A stretch of 5,287 bases of DNA, from positions 1-5,287 of the forward strand of contig JAMOMX010000453.1 in assembly GCA_027066935.1 (NCBI GenBank). Direction: 5' to 3'. This DNA is from Sulfurimonas sp. Lineage in GTDB: Bacteria > Campylobacterota > Campylobacteria > Campylobacterales > Sulfurimonadaceae. Of this stretch, positions 4,656 through 5,287 are shown piece after piece (positions within the stretch are counted from its first letter, which is position 1; each line of letters opens with the position of its first letter). The translations under genes and the position numbers were made by a program. The notes beneath the pieces are model-generated. The model was not told the DNA's origin. It saw only the letters and a list, made by a program, of their open reading frames with translations, and did not search any database.

Positions 4656-5176
4656 TGTTTGTTTATATTTTGCTTAGCAGAAAGAGTTGATTTTAACTTA
4701 TCTGCCAAATCATCTTTAAGCTTGTTCGCAACATTCTGAGCTTTTTTAGCAAGCTTCTCATTTTGTATGATACTTTCTATATTTGCTTCTAGCTCTTTTT
4801 TATCAACCATAATCTTATTTATCTCTTTTTCAAAATCTTTTGATAGTTTTTTGTGTCCGCGATGGAGCATAAAAAGTGAATAACTAATTGGAAAAAATAG
4901 GATGATTACTGATAAATAGACAATAAATTTATGGTATGTATAAAAAAATGTATTTAAAGAGTTGCATATATTATCTGCAAAAATATTTATCGCATAGGGC
5001 ACGGCAAGGATAGTAATAAAAAGAAAACCTATGTATATTGGGATTTGAAAGAGTGATAAATCAGGTTTAAATATCTCATATATTATGAAAAATGAAATTG
5101 CGATAGTAAAGATTGAAAAACTAAGATATGAACAAGCAATTTCAGAAGATATATGACCGCTCTCACTCCACGACAC
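4628..5176 (-). CDS. Hypothetical inner-membrane protein with C-terminal coiled coil
   Basis: This 182-residue protein of unknown function has three likely membrane helices (about 14-35, 44-66 and 83-105). A long charged helical tail (about 108-167, rich in K and E: LSKDFEKEINKIMVDKKELE and onward) is probably a coiled coil in the cytoplasm. The start is a GTG at 5176; an in-frame stop lies 18 bases upstream, and the Shine-Dalgarno sequence is poor, so the start is uncertain. Residues 163-174 are encoded by the antisense of the displaced permease 3' end and 175-182 (ISTPKTSR) by the antisense of the integrase relic. The C-terminus is therefore chimeric and the native one was probably altered by the insertion. 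Before that event the gene would have converged on, and slightly overlapped, the permease gene. I do not recognise the family. Confidence 0.72.
   Translation of the reverse strand: MSWSESGHISSEIACSYLSFSIFTIAISFFIIYEIFKPDLSLFQIPIYIGFLFITILAVPYAINIFADNICNSLNTFFYTYHKFIVYLSVIILFFPISYSLFMLHRGHKKLSKDFEKEINKIMVDKKELEANIESIIQNEKLAKKAQNVANKLKDDLADKLKSTLSAKQNINKHISTPKTSR
4658..4692. repeat. Right copy of direct repeat: displaced permease 3' end
   Basis: From 4655 to 4690 the + strand encodes VFVYILLSRKS and a stop, almost identical to the permease C-terminus VFVYILLSRKK. The codon differences (GTT/GTG, AGT/AGC, AGG/AGA) are silent except the last sense codon. Upstream in the same frame there is a stop at 4649-4651, so only the tail of the gene is present. 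It is joined to the broken integrase on its left and to the antisense of the membrane-protein gene on its right. This is probably the original chromosomal end of the permease gene. Confidence 0.82.
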
Positions 5177-5219
5177 TCTAAGGATAAAAATAGTTTAATA
5201 GCCTAAAAAGGTTATAAAT

Positions 5220-5287
5220 ATGTTGGAACACTTAGCAAAAATGAGAGAAGTATTTTCAAACTACTACAAATGGAATCACCAAAGGAT
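5220..5287 (+). CDS. Start of an unidentified gene (3' end outside window)
   Basis: An ATG at 5220 opens a frame that stays open to the window end: MLEHLAKMREVFSNYYKWNH. An AAGG lies 8 bases before the ATG and serves as a plausible ribosome binding site. The gene is divergent from the membrane-protein gene, with 43 bases between the starts, so both promoters must lie within or overlap this short gap. The 22 visible residues are too few to identify a family. Confidence 0.5.
   Translation, partial: MLEHLAKMREVFSNYYKWNHQR

Noticed and set aside
1595..4657. Insertion sequence with terminal inverted repeats and target duplication
   Set aside because: The two ends show no inverted repeats, no transposase is present, and a 20-base exact duplication is too long for a normal target-site duplication.
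1..5287. tRNA genes, CRISPR array, riboswitch
   Set aside because: No cloverleaf-like segment, regularly spaced repeats or recognisable aptamer was seen on reading through the window by eye.

Overview
The window looks like a low-GC chromosome segment from a Campylobacterota (epsilonproteobacterial) species, perhaps Sulfurimonas-like. This rests on the AT-rich codon use, short overlapping genes and the style of the transporter genes; no rRNA or marker gene is present, so it is an inference.

Left part (1-1607, + strand): the 3' part of an ABC ATPase gene, overlapped by 4 bases by a complete FecCD/BtuC-type permease gene. Together they form the membrane and motor parts of an importer for a metal chelate or corrinoid.

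Middle part (about 1608-4655): an apparent insertion. It holds, all on the - strand, a two-gene DUF4160/DUF2442 operon (toxin-antitoxin-like), a 457-base gene-free and probably decayed stretch, and a 449-residue AAA/STAND-like ATPase of unknown role. After a very AT-rich 325-base gap it ends, on the + strand, with the first quarter of an integron-type tyrosine recombinase (IntI) broken by a CAA-to-TAA nonsense change and cut off after about 88 codons. The arrangement (intI pointing one way, cargo genes transcribed away from it) is that of an integron platform with cassettes, but I could not find convincing attI or attC sites.

The strongest structural observation is that the insertion is bounded by two copies of the permease gene's 3' end. 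Positions 1575-1609 and 4658-4692 match at 31 of 35 bases, with a perfect 20-base core. The second copy is a displaced end of the permease gene: it still encodes VFVYILLSRKS and a stop, and it is joined directly to the cut end of the integrase. This suggests integration at, or recombination through, the 3' end of the permease gene, with the gene end restored on one side.

Right part (4628-5287): a - strand gene for a three-helix membrane protein with a coiled-coil tail, whose last 20 residues are encoded by the displaced repeat and integrase relic. Next to it, divergently transcribed, is the start of an unidentified + strand gene that leaves the window.
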